64,000 bases of DNA, taken from contig NZ_JAOVZB010000001.1 of the NCBI RefSeq assembly GCF_025716875.1, positions 806,001 to 870,000 of the forward strand, written 5' to 3'. Shown in pieces: positions 22,812-32,110 of the stretch. How positions within the stretch are numbered: the stretch's first letter is position 1; each line of letters begins with the position of its first letter. This DNA comes from Marinomonas sargassi. Its GTDB lineage: Bacteria > Pseudomonadota > Gammaproteobacteria > Pseudomonadales > Marinomonadaceae. A program made the position numbers and the translations under genes. The notes beneath the pieces were generated by a model. It worked only from the letters and a program-made list of their open reading frames with translations. It ran no database searches and was not told the origin of the DNA.

Positions 22812-23228
22812 ATGGCTATCACAGTACACTGCGATATCGTAAGCGCTGAACAAGAGATCTTTTCTGGCGTAGTTGCTTCTGTCGTTGCTCCTGGTATTGA
22901 GGGCGACTTAGGAATTATGCCTGGTCATGCAGCGTTGTTAACAACCTTGCTACCTGGTCCTGTTCGTGTGGTTAAAGAAAACGGTGAAGAAGAATTTATC
23001 TTTGTTTCTGGTGGCTTTTTAGAAGTTCAACCAAACAAAGTCACTGTTTTGGCTGATACTGCTATTCGTGCGAAAGATCTTGACGAAAGTGCAGCTCAGC
23101 AAGCTAAAGGGCACGCACAAGAGCTATTAGCGAGTCAAAGCACAGATATCGATTATTCACGTGCGAAAGCAGAGTTAGCCGAAGCGGTTGCTCGTTTACG
23201 TACGATTCAGCAGTTTAGTTCTAACTAA
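22812..23228 (+). CDS. atpC: ATP synthase F1 subunit epsilon
   Basis: Epsilon regulates F1 and couples gamma to the c-ring. The 138-residue product has the N-terminal beta sandwich ([19 protein letters not shown]) and the C-terminal helical hairpin. It is the last gene of the operon, followed by a strong terminator. Confidence 0.96.
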   Translation: MAITVHCDIVSAEQEIFSGVVASVVAPGIEGDLGIMPGHAALLTTLLPGPVRVVKENGEEEFIFVSGGFLEVQPNKVTVLADTAIRAKDLDESAAQQAKGHAQELLASQSTDIDYSRAKAELAEAVARLRTIQQFSSN

Positions 23229-23250
23229 GCAACTGATTGAATAGAAAAGC

Positions 23251-23278
23251 AAAAAGCAGCCTAAGGGCTGCTTTTTTT
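23251..23278 (+). terminator. Rho-independent terminator of the atp operon
   Basis: AGCAGCC and GGGCTGCT form a stem with a short loop, followed by seven T residues, 22 bp after the atpC stop. The A-run before it could also serve the convergent TrmB-like gene. Confidence 0.87.
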
Positions 23279-23308
23279 ATGTCTATTTAGAATGAATTTG
23301 AAAGGCGT

Positions 23309-24049
23309 TTAAAGCATCTTCCAAAGTGTATCGAAAATGATTTGCTGTGCCTTAGCAATATCTTTTGATTCTAGTACAACGGCTGATGGAAAATTGTCAC
23401 TAGCCAGTGAAATAATGGCACATTTAGGTGGGTAAATAGCGATATAGCTTGCATCAACGGAGCCTTCTGTTTTTATCCATTTACGTTCAGATAATTCCGC
23501 ATCTTCACCACCTTCACCTAAAGCGATTACTTTTACGTTAATTCCTAGCTTTACCCTTTGTTTGGTGTAGTTCGGGAAAGGGCGATATAAGAAAGGCCGT
23601 ATGGGTTTAGAGGAAAATACACAGTATTCTTTATGGTCTTGTTGAGAAACCACGTTTAAAATGTCGCGTAAAACCCATTCGATACCATCATCGCCTTCAT
23701 AATAGCGAACATTTGCTTGATGATAATCTGGCTGTTGTTGGTGAAGGTTGGGAATAATGGTGTTTTTTAGTGATTCAATGGTTTTATCTAAACGGTTACG
23801 CTTTTCTTCTGCGAGGTTTAGTAATATTTCTGGGCTTTCAGCCGTAAAGAAGCGACGTTTTCCTTTAGGGAAGTAACTAACAACCCCTTTTGTTTGCAGT
23901 TGCTTTAAAGCTTCATAGGCGGTTCCTCTATTGATACCACTGTGTTCGGCAATATCCCTGATAGAAGCGGGACCCAGTTTTAACAATGTTTGATAAAGCA
24001 AAGTTTCTCTTGCTGTTAAACCAAGTTGCTCAAAAGCTTGTTGAATCAT
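23309..24049 (-). CDS. TrmB-family transcriptional regulator
   Basis: The 246-residue protein has an N-terminal winged helix of the TrmB type (FEQLGLTARETLLYQTLLKL, then SIRDIAEHSGINRGTAYEALKQL), a short coiled coil (AEEKRNRLDKTIESL), and a C-terminal effector-like domain. TrmB proteins are sugar-responsive regulators first known from archaea; bacterial members are mostly uncharacterised. The divergent neighbour is tcdA, 96 bp away. No ligand or target can be inferred. Confidence 0.75.
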   Translation of the reverse strand: MIQQAFEQLGLTARETLLYQTLLKLGPASIRDIAEHSGINRGTAYEALKQLQTKGVVSYFPKGKRRFFTAESPEILLNLAEEKRNRLDKTIESLKNTIIPNLHQQQPDYHQANVRYYEGDDGIEWVLRDILNVVSQQDHKEYCVFSSKPIRPFLYRPFPNYTKQRVKLGINVKVIALGEGGEDAELSERKWIKTEGSVDASYIAIYPPKCAIISLASDNFPSAVVLESKDIAKAQQIIFDTLWKML

Positions 24050-24145
24050 TGGAAAACCTTATCCCATAAAACCTGAAACGAATAATGGCAAGAATACACC
24101 GATTAAAATGAAAAGCGCAGGCCTATCTAGCTGCGAGGAGAAAAA

Positions 24146-24925
24146 GTGACAGACGATCAACGTTTTGGTGGTATACGTCGCCTTTATGGCGATGCTGCAT
24201 ACGAAAAATTTAGACAATCCCATATTTGTATTATTGGAATTGGTGGTGTTGGTTCATGGGCTGCAGAAGCATTAGCGCGCTCTGGCATAGGACATATCAC
24301 GCTAATTGATATGGATGATGTTTGCATCACGAACACAAACCGTCAGATACACGCTCTTGATGGTACTGTAGGGCTAGCAAAAACGGATGTTATGGCCCAA
24401 CGAGTAGGGTTAATTAATCCAGACTGCCAAGTTAACTGTATCGAGGACTTCATTACCCCTGATAACATCCCTGAGCTTCTATCTGAGCCATTTGATTACA
24501 TTATTGATTGCATTGATAGTATTAAACCAAAAGCGGCTCTTATGGCTTGGTGTAAGCGCAATAAACGCAAAGTGATCACGGTTGGTGGTGCCGGTGGTCA
24601 AATGGATCCAACGAGAATACAGATTGCGGATTTATCAAGAACGGAAAAGGACCCTTTAGCCTCTAAATTGCGAAACTTTCTCCGTCGTTATTATAACTTC
24701 AGCCGTAACCCAAAGCGTCGTTTTGAAATTGAATGTGTGTTTTCTATGGAGCAATTAAACTACCCTCAGGGTGATGGTACAGTTTCACATAGTAGGCTAA
24801 AAGGGGATACAGAAACAAAAATGAACTGCGATACAGGCTTTGGTGCCAGTACCGCAGTCACAGCAACCTTTGGTTTTGTTGCCGTTTCTAGGGTGTTAGA
24901 TAGGTTAGCTAATACTGTTAGATAG
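24146..24925 (+). CDS. tcdA: tRNA threonylcarbamoyladenosine dehydratase TcdA (CsdL)
   Basis: TcdA is an E1-like enzyme that cyclises t6A37 of tRNA to ct6A using ATP, with sulfur-transfer support from CsdA/CsdE. The 259-residue product has FGGIRRLYG, the adenylation motif IGIGGVGSWAAEALARSGIG, LIDMDDVCITNTNRQ and ITVGGAGGQMDPT. It starts at GTG (24146), 5 nt after GAGGAG. Its end overlaps the convergent M14 peptidase gene by 21 bp. csdE-csdA lie 3-4.5 kb away, which supports the call. Confidence 0.95.
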   Translation: MTDDQRFGGIRRLYGDAAYEKFRQSHICIIGIGGVGSWAAEALARSGIGHITLIDMDDVCITNTNRQIHALDGTVGLAKTDVMAQRVGLINPDCQVNCIEDFITPDNIPELLSEPFDYIIDCIDSIKPKAALMAWCKRNKRKVITVGGAGGQMDPTRIQIADLSRTEKDPLASKLRNFLRRYYNFSRNPKRRFEIECVFSMEQLNYPQGDGTVSHSRLKGDTETKMNCDTGFGASTAVTATFGFVAVSRVLDRLANTVR

Positions 24926-26662
24926 CTTCTGGTGAGCATGATAGGCCGCAAGCACAGTATGCTTTTGAACAGTATGACCCTCTATAAAATGTTCATCATA
25001 TAGTGTTTCATCCGGGTATTCAGTAATCAGCTGTATTGGCACATCTTCCGACTTGCTTGTGGATATAAGGCAGGGGAAACCATTAATAAAACGAAAGTTG
25101 TTTTCTCCCGTGTATTTTTGGTAAAGACTGATTTGTTTGGCGTTAAATTCCATTAGGCCTTTAATTTTACTTAGCTCATTTGTTACTAATGTCAGAAATG
25201 CTTCCGCATATTCTCTCCATTCTTTTTGCGGCCTATGGCGTAATATAATGAAAAAGCCTTTCGGCAGAGTCCACATATCGAAACCTTTTGGTACATAACC
25301 TGATAAAGGGCGAGTCCATTCGTGAGAAGGGTATCCGTGTAAATTTATATGTAGCTTAGCTCGGCTAAGACTTCTTGCAATGAGCCGGATTTCCTTTTCA
25401 TAAAGTGAGTGGGAATCTCGGCTTTCTAAATCATCACCTAGTGCTGTATATCGAGCTGAGTGATGCATATGGTATGGGTTATCCGCGATGAGCCGTTGGT
25501 GTAATGCGTAACCATCAGGGTTTTCTAAAGGCGATATCGTAAAGTGGCTATTCGGTTGTTGGTCTAAAACTTGTGCTGCCCTTAACGCGCCTACTACCCC
25601 AGTGGTTTCATTAGCGTGCTGCCCTCCACTTATCATGACAGGAGAGTCTTCTCCCTTATGGTATCGCGCTTGTACAGTTCGACCTGTAATTGTTGTAGTA
25701 AAAAAGGAACTACCTGAAACTCTATTAAGTTCTTCGCTAATTTGCTCCATGCTAATAGGGTAGCTAGCTTTAGCCAATATTTGTCTACCTGTGGAAGTAT
25801 TTAACTGGTAGGGTCGAGTTTCTATTTTTATGCTAATACGTTCATTATCACTATAGATAATTTCGGGGATAATTTGCCCAGGTTGACCTTGTCTAGAGTT
25901 TAATTTGTAACCAGACTTAACGTTAAACCATTCAAGAATTGAAAAATAAAAATCTTCATGAAGAGCCTCTTTTAAGCTTATAACCTCTTGTTGATAGCTA
26001 AGTTTTTCATCTTTCCAAGGTAAAAATACTTGAATATTGAGTTCTTCAAAATGGGGCTCTACTTTAGGCCATTGATAGGCGGAAATAGCTAATATTCCAT
26101 CATGAAATAGTCTTTCATAGTCTGTAAATAGTCGTTCATTTTTAATGATATTCCCTGAAGGGTCAGTAATTCTTAACCAACCCGTTGGAGAAAGGCGGCT
26201 TTCATTAATTAAGTCTTGGTGTAGATGGTTTGGGGCAAATACCTTTTTCGTTACCGTCTCTCCAGTTACTAGGTGGAAAATAACCGTATATGTATTTTGT
26301 GAGTTAGTGTCAGCAATAAAATCGATTAAATGCTCATCAAAAATTCCTGCTAGGGGGTATGTTTCTAATAAAAATCGATTTCTAACTGCTGACTTGTGAA
26401 TAGGGTAATGAACTTCAGCACGAACAAACTCTTTACAGGACAGTGGCATATCTTCTAAGAAAAAGTGTAGTAAAGGCTTATAGGTACTTTGTATCTTGGA
26501 TTGTACCCCTAGTTTGAGTAAAGCTGACTCTGCTGCAAGTCGCTGCTGTTTATCAGCAAATACCCATGCTTCGACACTGGCGTTTTTGTACTCGTCTTTC
26601 CCAAAGTATTCGACCAACCATTGAGTAGTCGTTTGAATAGACGCTGAAAAGATATTACTCAT
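24905..26662 (-). CDS. M14-family zinc carboxypeptidase-like protein
   Basis: The C-terminal half resembles peptidase M14: SGGQHANETTG carries the HxxE zinc ligands, SPLENPDGYALHQR matches the substrate-binding NPDG segment, and LHINLHGYPSHEW offers the third His. The N-terminal half (about residues 1-330) has no recognisable domain. There is no signal peptide, so a cytoplasmic peptidase or amidohydrolase acting on small peptides or acyl-amino acids is likely. At 585 residues it is longer than classic M14 enzymes. A LysR-type gene is divergently placed 294 bp upstream and may control it. Confidence 0.75.
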   Translation of the reverse strand: MSNIFSASIQTTTQWLVEYFGKDEYKNASVEAWVFADKQQRLAAESALLKLGVQSKIQSTYKPLLHFFLEDMPLSCKEFVRAEVHYPIHKSAVRNRFLLETYPLAGIFDEHLIDFIADTNSQNTYTVIFHLVTGETVTKKVFAPNHLHQDLINESRLSPTGWLRITDPSGNIIKNERLFTDYERLFHDGILAISAYQWPKVEPHFEELNIQVFLPWKDEKLSYQQEVISLKEALHEDFYFSILEWFNVKSGYKLNSRQGQPGQIIPEIIYSDNERISIKIETRPYQLNTSTGRQILAKASYPISMEQISEELNRVSGSSFFTTTITGRTVQARYHKGEDSPVMISGGQHANETTGVVGALRAAQVLDQQPNSHFTISPLENPDGYALHQRLIADNPYHMHHSARYTALGDDLESRDSHSLYEKEIRLIARSLSRAKLHINLHGYPSHEWTRPLSGYVPKGFDMWTLPKGFFIILRHRPQKEWREYAEAFLTLVTNELSKIKGLMEFNAKQISLYQKYTGENNFRFINGFPCLISTSKSEDVPIQLITEYPDETLYDEHFIEGHTVQKHTVLAAYHAHQKLSNSIS

Positions 26663-26956
26663 TGTGGCGTTTTACCTGTTGGAGCCAAACTCTTCAGTGA
26701 GTAAGTATCTAGTAGAGAGTACTTTTTCCTTGATAGCTTCTCTCTGATTAGTATTGAGCGCAGTCGGCTTTCTTTCATTATTTATATTTTCTCATCAAAA
26801 ACTCGCGTAATAAGAAAGGTGCTTCTTAATAAGAGCTCATGTAATTACTCATGCAATGCAAAGAGCGATTAGCACCCATATATTTTTATAATGAAAACTT
26901 AATGTTATTATATCTACTTATATTTATTAATAGTTAATAATCAAAGGTTATGCCTT
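26663..26956. promoter_or_regulatory. Divergent intergenic region between the M14 gene and the LysR gene
   Basis: This 294-bp AT-rich gap contains no gene. It should hold both promoters. ATTACTCATGCAAT at 26844-26857 has the interrupted-dyad shape of a LysR-type operator, and CTCATG occurs twice just there. Assignment is tentative. Confidence 0.3.
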
Positions 26957-27865
26957 ATGAAGTTTCGTCAGATAGAAGCCTTTCGCTATACCATGTTGCA
27001 GGGAACGACATCAGCAGCTGCTGAGAAGATGTATATATCCCAACCTGCCGTTAGTCGGCTATTAAGTGATTTGGAATATTCATTAGGTTTTCAATTATTT
27101 GATCGAAGAAAAGGGCGTTTACACCCAACCCAAGAAGCAAGTGAGTTTTTTCGATCTGTAGAAGAGAGCTTCCTAGGTTTTCAAAAATTGGAATCTGTTG
27201 CAGATAGAATACGTAATAAGACTCCCACTGAACTTAAAATTGCCTGTACTTCGGCTATATCCAGCTCTTTACTCCCTTTGGTATTAAAAGAGCATAAGAG
27301 GTTTTATCCGGAAGAGCATATTACGATTTATACTTTGCCCATGTCTGAAATTGCCATGAAGCTACAGACAAACTCTATTGATTTAGCTGTTGGGTTAGAA
27401 CTTCCTCAACTAGCAGGAATAGAAAGAAAGTTTATTGGAGATGCTCGTTTCGTATTTGCTATGCATGCTCAGCATAGGCTTAAAGATAAGAAGGTAGTGA
27501 CAGCACAAGACTTGATAGGCGAGTCTGTCCTAGCTGTTATGGATACTTACCCTGGCTACTGGAATAGGCTGGAGAGTGCTCTTGCTCCTGTTAAAGAGCA
27601 AATCCATCAGGGTATTCATATTGATACTTCTCATACCGCTTACGCTATTGTTGCATCGGGTATATCTGTTGGTGTACTAGAGCCATTTGCAGCAAGTGCA
27701 TGGAAGGGGAAAGGAGTCATTTTAAGAGAGTTTAAGCCAGATATTAGTTATCCGTACGGTATCGCGTACCCAACGAATATTAAAGCGCATGCATCTTTGC
27801 ATAATTTTATTCAAACGATTAAAAGCGTCGTGCCTCTAATGCCAGAGTTTATTGTGCGATCATAG
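26957..27865 (+). CDS. LysR-family transcriptional regulator
   Basis: The 302-residue product has the LysR winged helix at residues 1-60 (FRQIEAFRYTMLQGTTSAAA, then QPAVSRLLSDLEYSLGFQLFDRR) and a periplasmic-binding-like effector domain. The N-terminus resembles the OccR/NocR branch, which senses opine- or arginine-like compounds. It is transcribed divergently from the M14 peptidase gene, the usual target geometry. The inducer is unknown. Confidence 0.88.
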   Translation: MKFRQIEAFRYTMLQGTTSAAAEKMYISQPAVSRLLSDLEYSLGFQLFDRRKGRLHPTQEASEFFRSVEESFLGFQKLESVADRIRNKTPTELKIACTSAISSSLLPLVLKEHKRFYPEEHITIYTLPMSEIAMKLQTNSIDLAVGLELPQLAGIERKFIGDARFVFAMHAQHRLKDKKVVTAQDLIGESVLAVMDTYPGYWNRLESALAPVKEQIHQGIHIDTSHTAYAIVASGISVGVLEPFAASAWKGKGVILREFKPDISYPYGIAYPTNIKAHASLHNFIQTIKSVVPLMPEFIVRS

Positions 27866-27874
27866 TTAAATGCA

Positions 27875-28264
27875 TTACGAGGCAATGATTTTTTCTAAGA
27901 TAGCCAGCACACCATTCGATCGTGAGCTAGTTAAGTAGCTGGAGAGGTTAAGATCGGTGAGTTCTGCCTGTATATCCATAGATTGAATATCAGCGACACT
28001 TTTTCCTTCGACAATGCTAAGAATAGCGAATAATACACCGCGCATGAGCTTGGCATCACTATCGGCCTTGAAGTGGCGAGAGTCATTTATTTCTTCGCTT
28101 ATTAACCAAACTGCACTCTCGCAGCCTTTTACTTTGTTTTCTTCTACTTTTTCATCGTCTGAAAGCCGAGGAAGCTGCTTGCTTAACATTACCAAAGATT
28201 TGAAGGTTTCTTCTTTACTACGGCAGGCTTGTAGTTGTTTTTTTATGTCTAAATATTCACTCAT
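27875..28264 (-). CDS. csdE: SufE-family sulfur acceptor CsdE
   Basis: CsdE accepts persulfide sulfur from CsdA and supports TcdA. The 129-residue SufE-fold protein has the catalytic Cys in KVKGCESAVWL and the C-terminal LTSSRSNGVLAI loop. It overlaps the end of csdA by 8 bp, showing translational coupling. The csdA overlap and tcdA nearby favour CsdE over SufE; no suf operon genes are present. Confidence 0.9.
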   Translation of the reverse strand: MSEYLDIKKQLQACRSKEETFKSLVMLSKQLPRLSDDEKVEENKVKGCESAVWLISEEINDSRHFKADSDAKLMRGVLFAILSIVEGKSVADIQSMDIQAELTDLNLSSYLTSSRSNGVLAILEKIIAS

Positions 28265-29474
28265 CGCCTAGTAGCTCCATAGCATCAAATAATGCATCGC
28301 AAAAGCGATCAGCTTCTTCTAAGGTATTATAACAAGCAAAGGAGGCCCTTAGGGTTCCGTGAACCCCTAGCTGTTCCATTAGTGGGTGGGTACAGTGGCT
28401 TCCTGATCTAATACCTATTCCTTGGCCATCAAGGTAGCCATTCAAATCAATTAAATGGATATTGGGTACAGAAAATGACACCAGTGTTGTATGTTTCTCT
28501 GGAGAGTAGATTTCAATCCCCCCTGCTTTTTTGAGTCGCGTATAAACATGATTTGCGAGTTTTTGTTCCCACTCTAACAAAGCGTTTCTATCTTGTTTGT
28601 TTAAAAACTCGGACGCAGCGGCTAGGCCAATAGCGCCTTCTATATTAGGTGTTCCTGCCTCTAGGCGATAAGGCAACACATTAAATTCAGTGGCTTGATA
28701 AGCTACTTTTAGTACCATTTCACCACCTGTTTGATAGGGAATCAGTACCTCTAAAGCGTGTTGCTTTCCATACAAGGCTCCAATACCTGTGGGACCATAC
28801 ATTTTATGACCTGAAAAAACATAAAAGTCACAGTCTAACTCTTCTACATCAACTGGGTAATGCGCAACCGCTTGAGCACCGTCCACTAAAGTAAAAGCGC
28901 CTTGTTGTTTAGCTCTAAGTAACATTTCTTTTAATGGTGTGTGGGTACCAATTGCATTCGAAACTTGTGTCGCTGCGAAAATACGAGTTCGGTTTGTGAA
29001 GTAAGAGGCGAACTCTTCTTGCCATTCTCCGGCAGAGGTTAGTGGTAATACTCTTAAGCGTGCCCCAGTGCGAAAAGCCAATTGTTGCCAAGGAACTAGG
29101 TTAGCGTGATGCTCTAGGCTGGTAATTAAGATCTCATCGCCTTGCTTAAGAATGTGCTCTAAACCATAAGCCACCATGTTGATTGATTCGGTTGTGCCTT
29201 TTGTCCAAATGATGTGACTTTTTAATGGGGCATTAATAAAGTCTTGGACAACTTCCCTTGCCTGCTCAAATTGGTTGGTTGCTTTATCACTCAGAAAGTG
29301 AGCGCCACGGTGTACATTGGCATTGCTAGTACAGTAATAGTCATGGACAGCTTTTAGAACACAAGCCGGTTTTTGAGTGGTTGCAGCATTATCTAAATAG
29401 GTTAAGGGGTGGCTATTTACCTGCTGAGATAAAATAGGAAACTGTGAGCGAAGCAATGAAGGATCAAAAGCCAT
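28257..29474 (-). CDS. csdA: Cysteine desulfurase CsdA
   Basis: This PLP enzyme takes sulfur from cysteine. The 405-residue group II (SufS-like) protein has YLDNAATTQKP, SLEHHANLVPW, the PLP-lysine motif FSGHKMYGPTG, and the persulfide Cys in IRSGSHCTHPLM. Gene order csdA-csdE, with tcdA close by, matches the CSD system of E. coli, although an M14 gene and a LysR gene lie in between here. Confidence 0.93.
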   Translation of the reverse strand: MAFDPSLLRSQFPILSQQVNSHPLTYLDNAATTQKPACVLKAVHDYYCTSNANVHRGAHFLSDKATNQFEQAREVVQDFINAPLKSHIIWTKGTTESINMVAYGLEHILKQGDEILITSLEHHANLVPWQQLAFRTGARLRVLPLTSAGEWQEEFASYFTNRTRIFAATQVSNAIGTHTPLKEMLLRAKQQGAFTLVDGAQAVAHYPVDVEELDCDFYVFSGHKMYGPTGIGALYGKQHALEVLIPYQTGGEMVLKVAYQATEFNVLPYRLEAGTPNIEGAIGLAAASEFLNKQDRNALLEWEQKLANHVYTRLKKAGGIEIYSPEKHTTLVSFSVPNIHLIDLNGYLDGQGIGIRSGSHCTHPLMEQLGVHGTLRASFACYNTLEEADRFCDALFDAMELLGDE

Positions 29475-29690
29475 GGGTTCTACTACATAGGTTTAATAAA
29501 GGGGTTAGCAATCAATACGGTTTTGTTATTCAACAGACAATACAAGTGTAAGTAAGCGCAAATTAAGTGAAATTGTACCCTAACTCCTATAAAAAGCGGG
29601 AAATATTGGTGTTTTACTTGCGTTTTTTTTAAACAACTATAATCATTGATGACAGATGGTGAGTAATAAACAAGCAAAGGTACAAATAAC

Positions 29691-31316
29691 GTGGCAGATT
29701 TTTTATATAAAGGTGTCGTAGACTGGTTTCTTGATCAGATGTCACAGGAAAAAATTGTGCCCGGCGAGAAGATGCCTTCGTTACGCGCACTTTCTAAAGA
29801 GCTGAGTCTAAGCCTAAATACCGTAATTCATGGTTATGAGTTATTAAGTAAAGATGGTTGGATCGAATCACGCCCTAAGTCTGGTTACTTTGTGTGCCAT
29901 AGAAGCGAGCGTAAGCCTGCTTTATTGCTAGCAGGTGAGGAGCTTAGTCGATTAAAAGCAGACGAAATAAAGCCTGCTTGGTCTTGTTTGTCTCATCGTG
30001 GCGCTTTAGTTGATCAAAGCGATAATTTTGTAAGCTCTTTATCCGGTCAAGAAACAGGTGCGCTTCCTGTTTTAGGGAAAGGTAATCTTGAATCTCGTGA
30101 GACGGTTTGTAACTACTTAAACCGCCTTGGTATAAAGTCCCATGCTTCTCATCTTTGGCTAGGTCATTCCCCTTTAACCTTCTTTACCCAAACAGTTCAA
30201 AGCTTAACTTTACCGGGTAATACAGTATTGGTTCTTAGCCCTTGTGATCCCAGAATAACCACAACAATACAAAGTCTTGGTAGAAAGGTCATTTCTATTA
30301 GTGCTGGCGAACGAGGCGTTGATTTAGATTTAGTGATTCGTTGTCTACGAGATGAAGAGATACATTTACTTGTTTTACCTAGCCAGTTTGCTTTCCCCAC
30401 GGGTCAATTAATCAGTAATTTAAGCTTACGTAGATGGTTAGCTATTATTGATGAAATGAAGTTACCAACGATTGAATGGGATCTTTGTTCTCACCTTGCT
30501 TATCATCCTTCAGCAACGCTTACTTATAAATCCTTAGATCAGTCGGATCATATTGTTTATATCGGTGGTGTAGAGTCAAAAGGCGCTGGTTTATCCTACA
30601 GCTGGTGCTTACCTGGACGCCATGGAGCATTGCTAGAAGGTGCGTTCTTAGGTGCAGATATGGCACTAAACGATGCTCAGCAAGTCACCTTAAATGATAT
30701 ATTAAAACCATCAAGTAAACGCTCACTTACAAAAAGAGCTAGAAATATATGGGCTAATTCAGAAAAGTTAAAAGCTTCTCTAGAGTCTAGTTTAGGGGAA
30801 AGAGTTAGCTTTGCTTCTAGCAAAGGCGGACTGTCTCTATGGCTATATTTAGATACTCCCATAGATATGAGTAACATGACGTCTCTATTAGTGGGTTATC
30901 GACATGCAATAGTGCCCGGAGAGCTCATCTCCCATGAAAAGGATGCGAATCACTGGTTAGCCGTTAACCTATCTTTGGATGATATTGAGCCACTAGCTGC
31001 AGCCTTGGTTGATGCTTTGATGATTGAGGAAACACCATCAGAGATAGACGAAGGCACCACTAGTGATAGTGAGTCAGAGAGCGGTGACGAAGAGTCCTTA
31101 ATAAACCCAGAAGAGCTAATAGCGGAAGAAATAATAGAAGAAGATATCGCCTCTGATTCTCTAGTAGAAGACAAAGCACAGACTGATAGTAAAGAAGAAA
31201 CGATTCAACAAACTAGTGAAGCAAAGAGTGAAGAGAGTGAAAGTAAGTCTAAGGATGCAGCGGCGGAGCCTGTTTATAATCCTATGTTAGATTTAATTAA
31301 TCATGACTTTGGCTAA
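29691..31316 (+). CDS. MocR-like GntR regulator with acidic C-terminal tail
   Basis: Residues 1-70 form a GntR winged helix (PGEKMPSLRALSKELSLSLN, then THVIHGYELLSKDGW-like recognition helix) and residues about 90-440 resemble a fold-type I aminotransferase. The aminotransferase part is divergent: Lys297 in GGVESKGAGLSYSW is the likely PLP lysine and Asp264 the ring-nitrogen partner, but the usual DPxY segment is not clear. Residues 444-541 are an extra low-complexity tail with about 32 Asp/Glu in 98 residues, ending NPMLDLINHDFG. The GTG start at 29691 has AAAGG 10 nt upstream. The target is unknown; a terminator follows. Confidence 0.8.
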   Translation: MADFLYKGVVDWFLDQMSQEKIVPGEKMPSLRALSKELSLSLNTVIHGYELLSKDGWIESRPKSGYFVCHRSERKPALLLAGEELSRLKADEIKPAWSCLSHRGALVDQSDNFVSSLSGQETGALPVLGKGNLESRETVCNYLNRLGIKSHASHLWLGHSPLTFFTQTVQSLTLPGNTVLVLSPCDPRITTTIQSLGRKVISISAGERGVDLDLVIRCLRDEEIHLLVLPSQFAFPTGQLISNLSLRRWLAIIDEMKLPTIEWDLCSHLAYHPSATLTYKSLDQSDHIVYIGGVESKGAGLSYSWCLPGRHGALLEGAFLGADMALNDAQQVTLNDILKPSSKRSLTKRARNIWANSEKLKASLESSLGERVSFASSKGGLSLWLYLDTPIDMSNMTSLLVGYRHAIVPGELISHEKDANHWLAVNLSLDDIEPLAAALVDALMIEETPSEIDEGTTSDSESESGDEESLINPEELIAEEIIEEDIASDSLVEDKAQTDSKEETIQQTSEAKSEESESKSKDAAAEPVYNPMLDLINHDFG

Positions 31317-31333
31317 TTAAATAGGTAAAAGAT

Positions 31334-31360
31334 AAGGCGCTATGACAGCGCCTTTTTTAT
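31334..31360 (+). terminator. Terminator after the MocR-like gene
   Basis: AAGGCGCT (31334-31341) pairs with AGCGCCTT (31347-31354), followed by TTTTAT. It overlaps the last codons of the convergent DsbA-family gene. Confidence 0.75.
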
Positions 31361-31966
31361 TGCCTCAAGCATACTAGAGTGATCTTTGTAATCTAATGGT
31401 ATCGAGACAAGTTGATCGGCAATGAGTAGCGCGATGGAAGGGAAAGAGTTTAATCCAAGGTGTCTAGCTTGTTGAATCTCATCTTCTAGCAAAGCGTTAT
31501 CTTTGACATGCTGCATGGACTTTAAAAAGCTATCTGCCTTTAACCCTATTTGTTCAGCACATTCACTTAAGGTATCTAAATCTGATGGATTCTTAGCATT
31601 CAAATAGTAGGCCTTTTGAATCGCATGGTACATTTCATCTTCTAGACTGGTATCTCGTGCGACATAACAAGCTCGACAAGCAGGATAGGTAGAGCGACGT
31701 GGAGACGCAGATCGCCAAAACTCATAGTTAAACTCTGTACCCAATGTACTTTGTATTCTCTGCCATGTCGCTTCAAGCCCCGCTTTCATACCTTCTTCCA
31801 TAGGCCTGTCTGAGTCTACAGCTAAGCCACCAAGTAGGTATTGAATATTTAGCTCATCGGCATCGATAAGTGGCTGTAAGGCGCTTTTTAGCTTGTCCCA
31901 TGTGGGGCGAAACCCCCAGCACCAACTGCACATAGGGTCGTAACAATAGATGAGAGTGGCCGTCAT
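31340..31966 (-). CDS. DsbA-family thioredoxin-fold protein, cytoplasmic
   Basis: The 208-residue product has a CSWC redox motif near the N-terminus (YCYDPMCSWCWGFRP) followed by the long helical insert of the DsbA/FrnE family, and the cis-Pro segment LNSFPSIALL. No signal peptide is present, so it should act in the cytoplasm. The ATG at 31966 is 5 nt after GGAGG; the longer frame from a TTG at 31978 would include the ribosome-binding site and is rejected. Relatives act as oxidoreductases or isomerases; substrate unknown. Confidence 0.85.
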   Translation of the reverse strand: MTATLIYCYDPMCSWCWGFRPTWDKLKSALQPLIDADELNIQYLLGGLAVDSDRPMEEGMKAGLEATWQRIQSTLGTEFNYEFWRSASPRRSTYPACRACYVARDTSLEDEMYHAIQKAYYLNAKNPSDLDTLSECAEQIGLKADSFLKSMQHVKDNALLEDEIQQARHLGLNSFPSIALLIADQLVSIPLDYKDHSSMLEAIKKALS

Positions 31967-32060
31967 ACATGCCTCCAAAAACTTAAATAATGAAAAACTG
32001 AGTGCTATAACTTAGCAACTTATTGATAAATAAAGAACAAAAGAAAGAGCCTAATACAAA

Positions 32061-32098
32061 AAAAGCGGCTATCACCCTAAAGTGATAACCGCTTTTTA
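32061..32098. terminator. Bidirectional terminator-like hairpin
   Basis: AAAAAGCGG and CCGCTTTTT flank TATCAC/GTGATA, giving a stem of about 15 bp with one internal mismatch and a 6-nt loop. A- and T-runs on both sides would allow termination in either direction. It lies downstream of aspC on the minus strand. Confidence 0.7.
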
Positions 32099-32110
32099 AT
32101 GGAATCTAAA

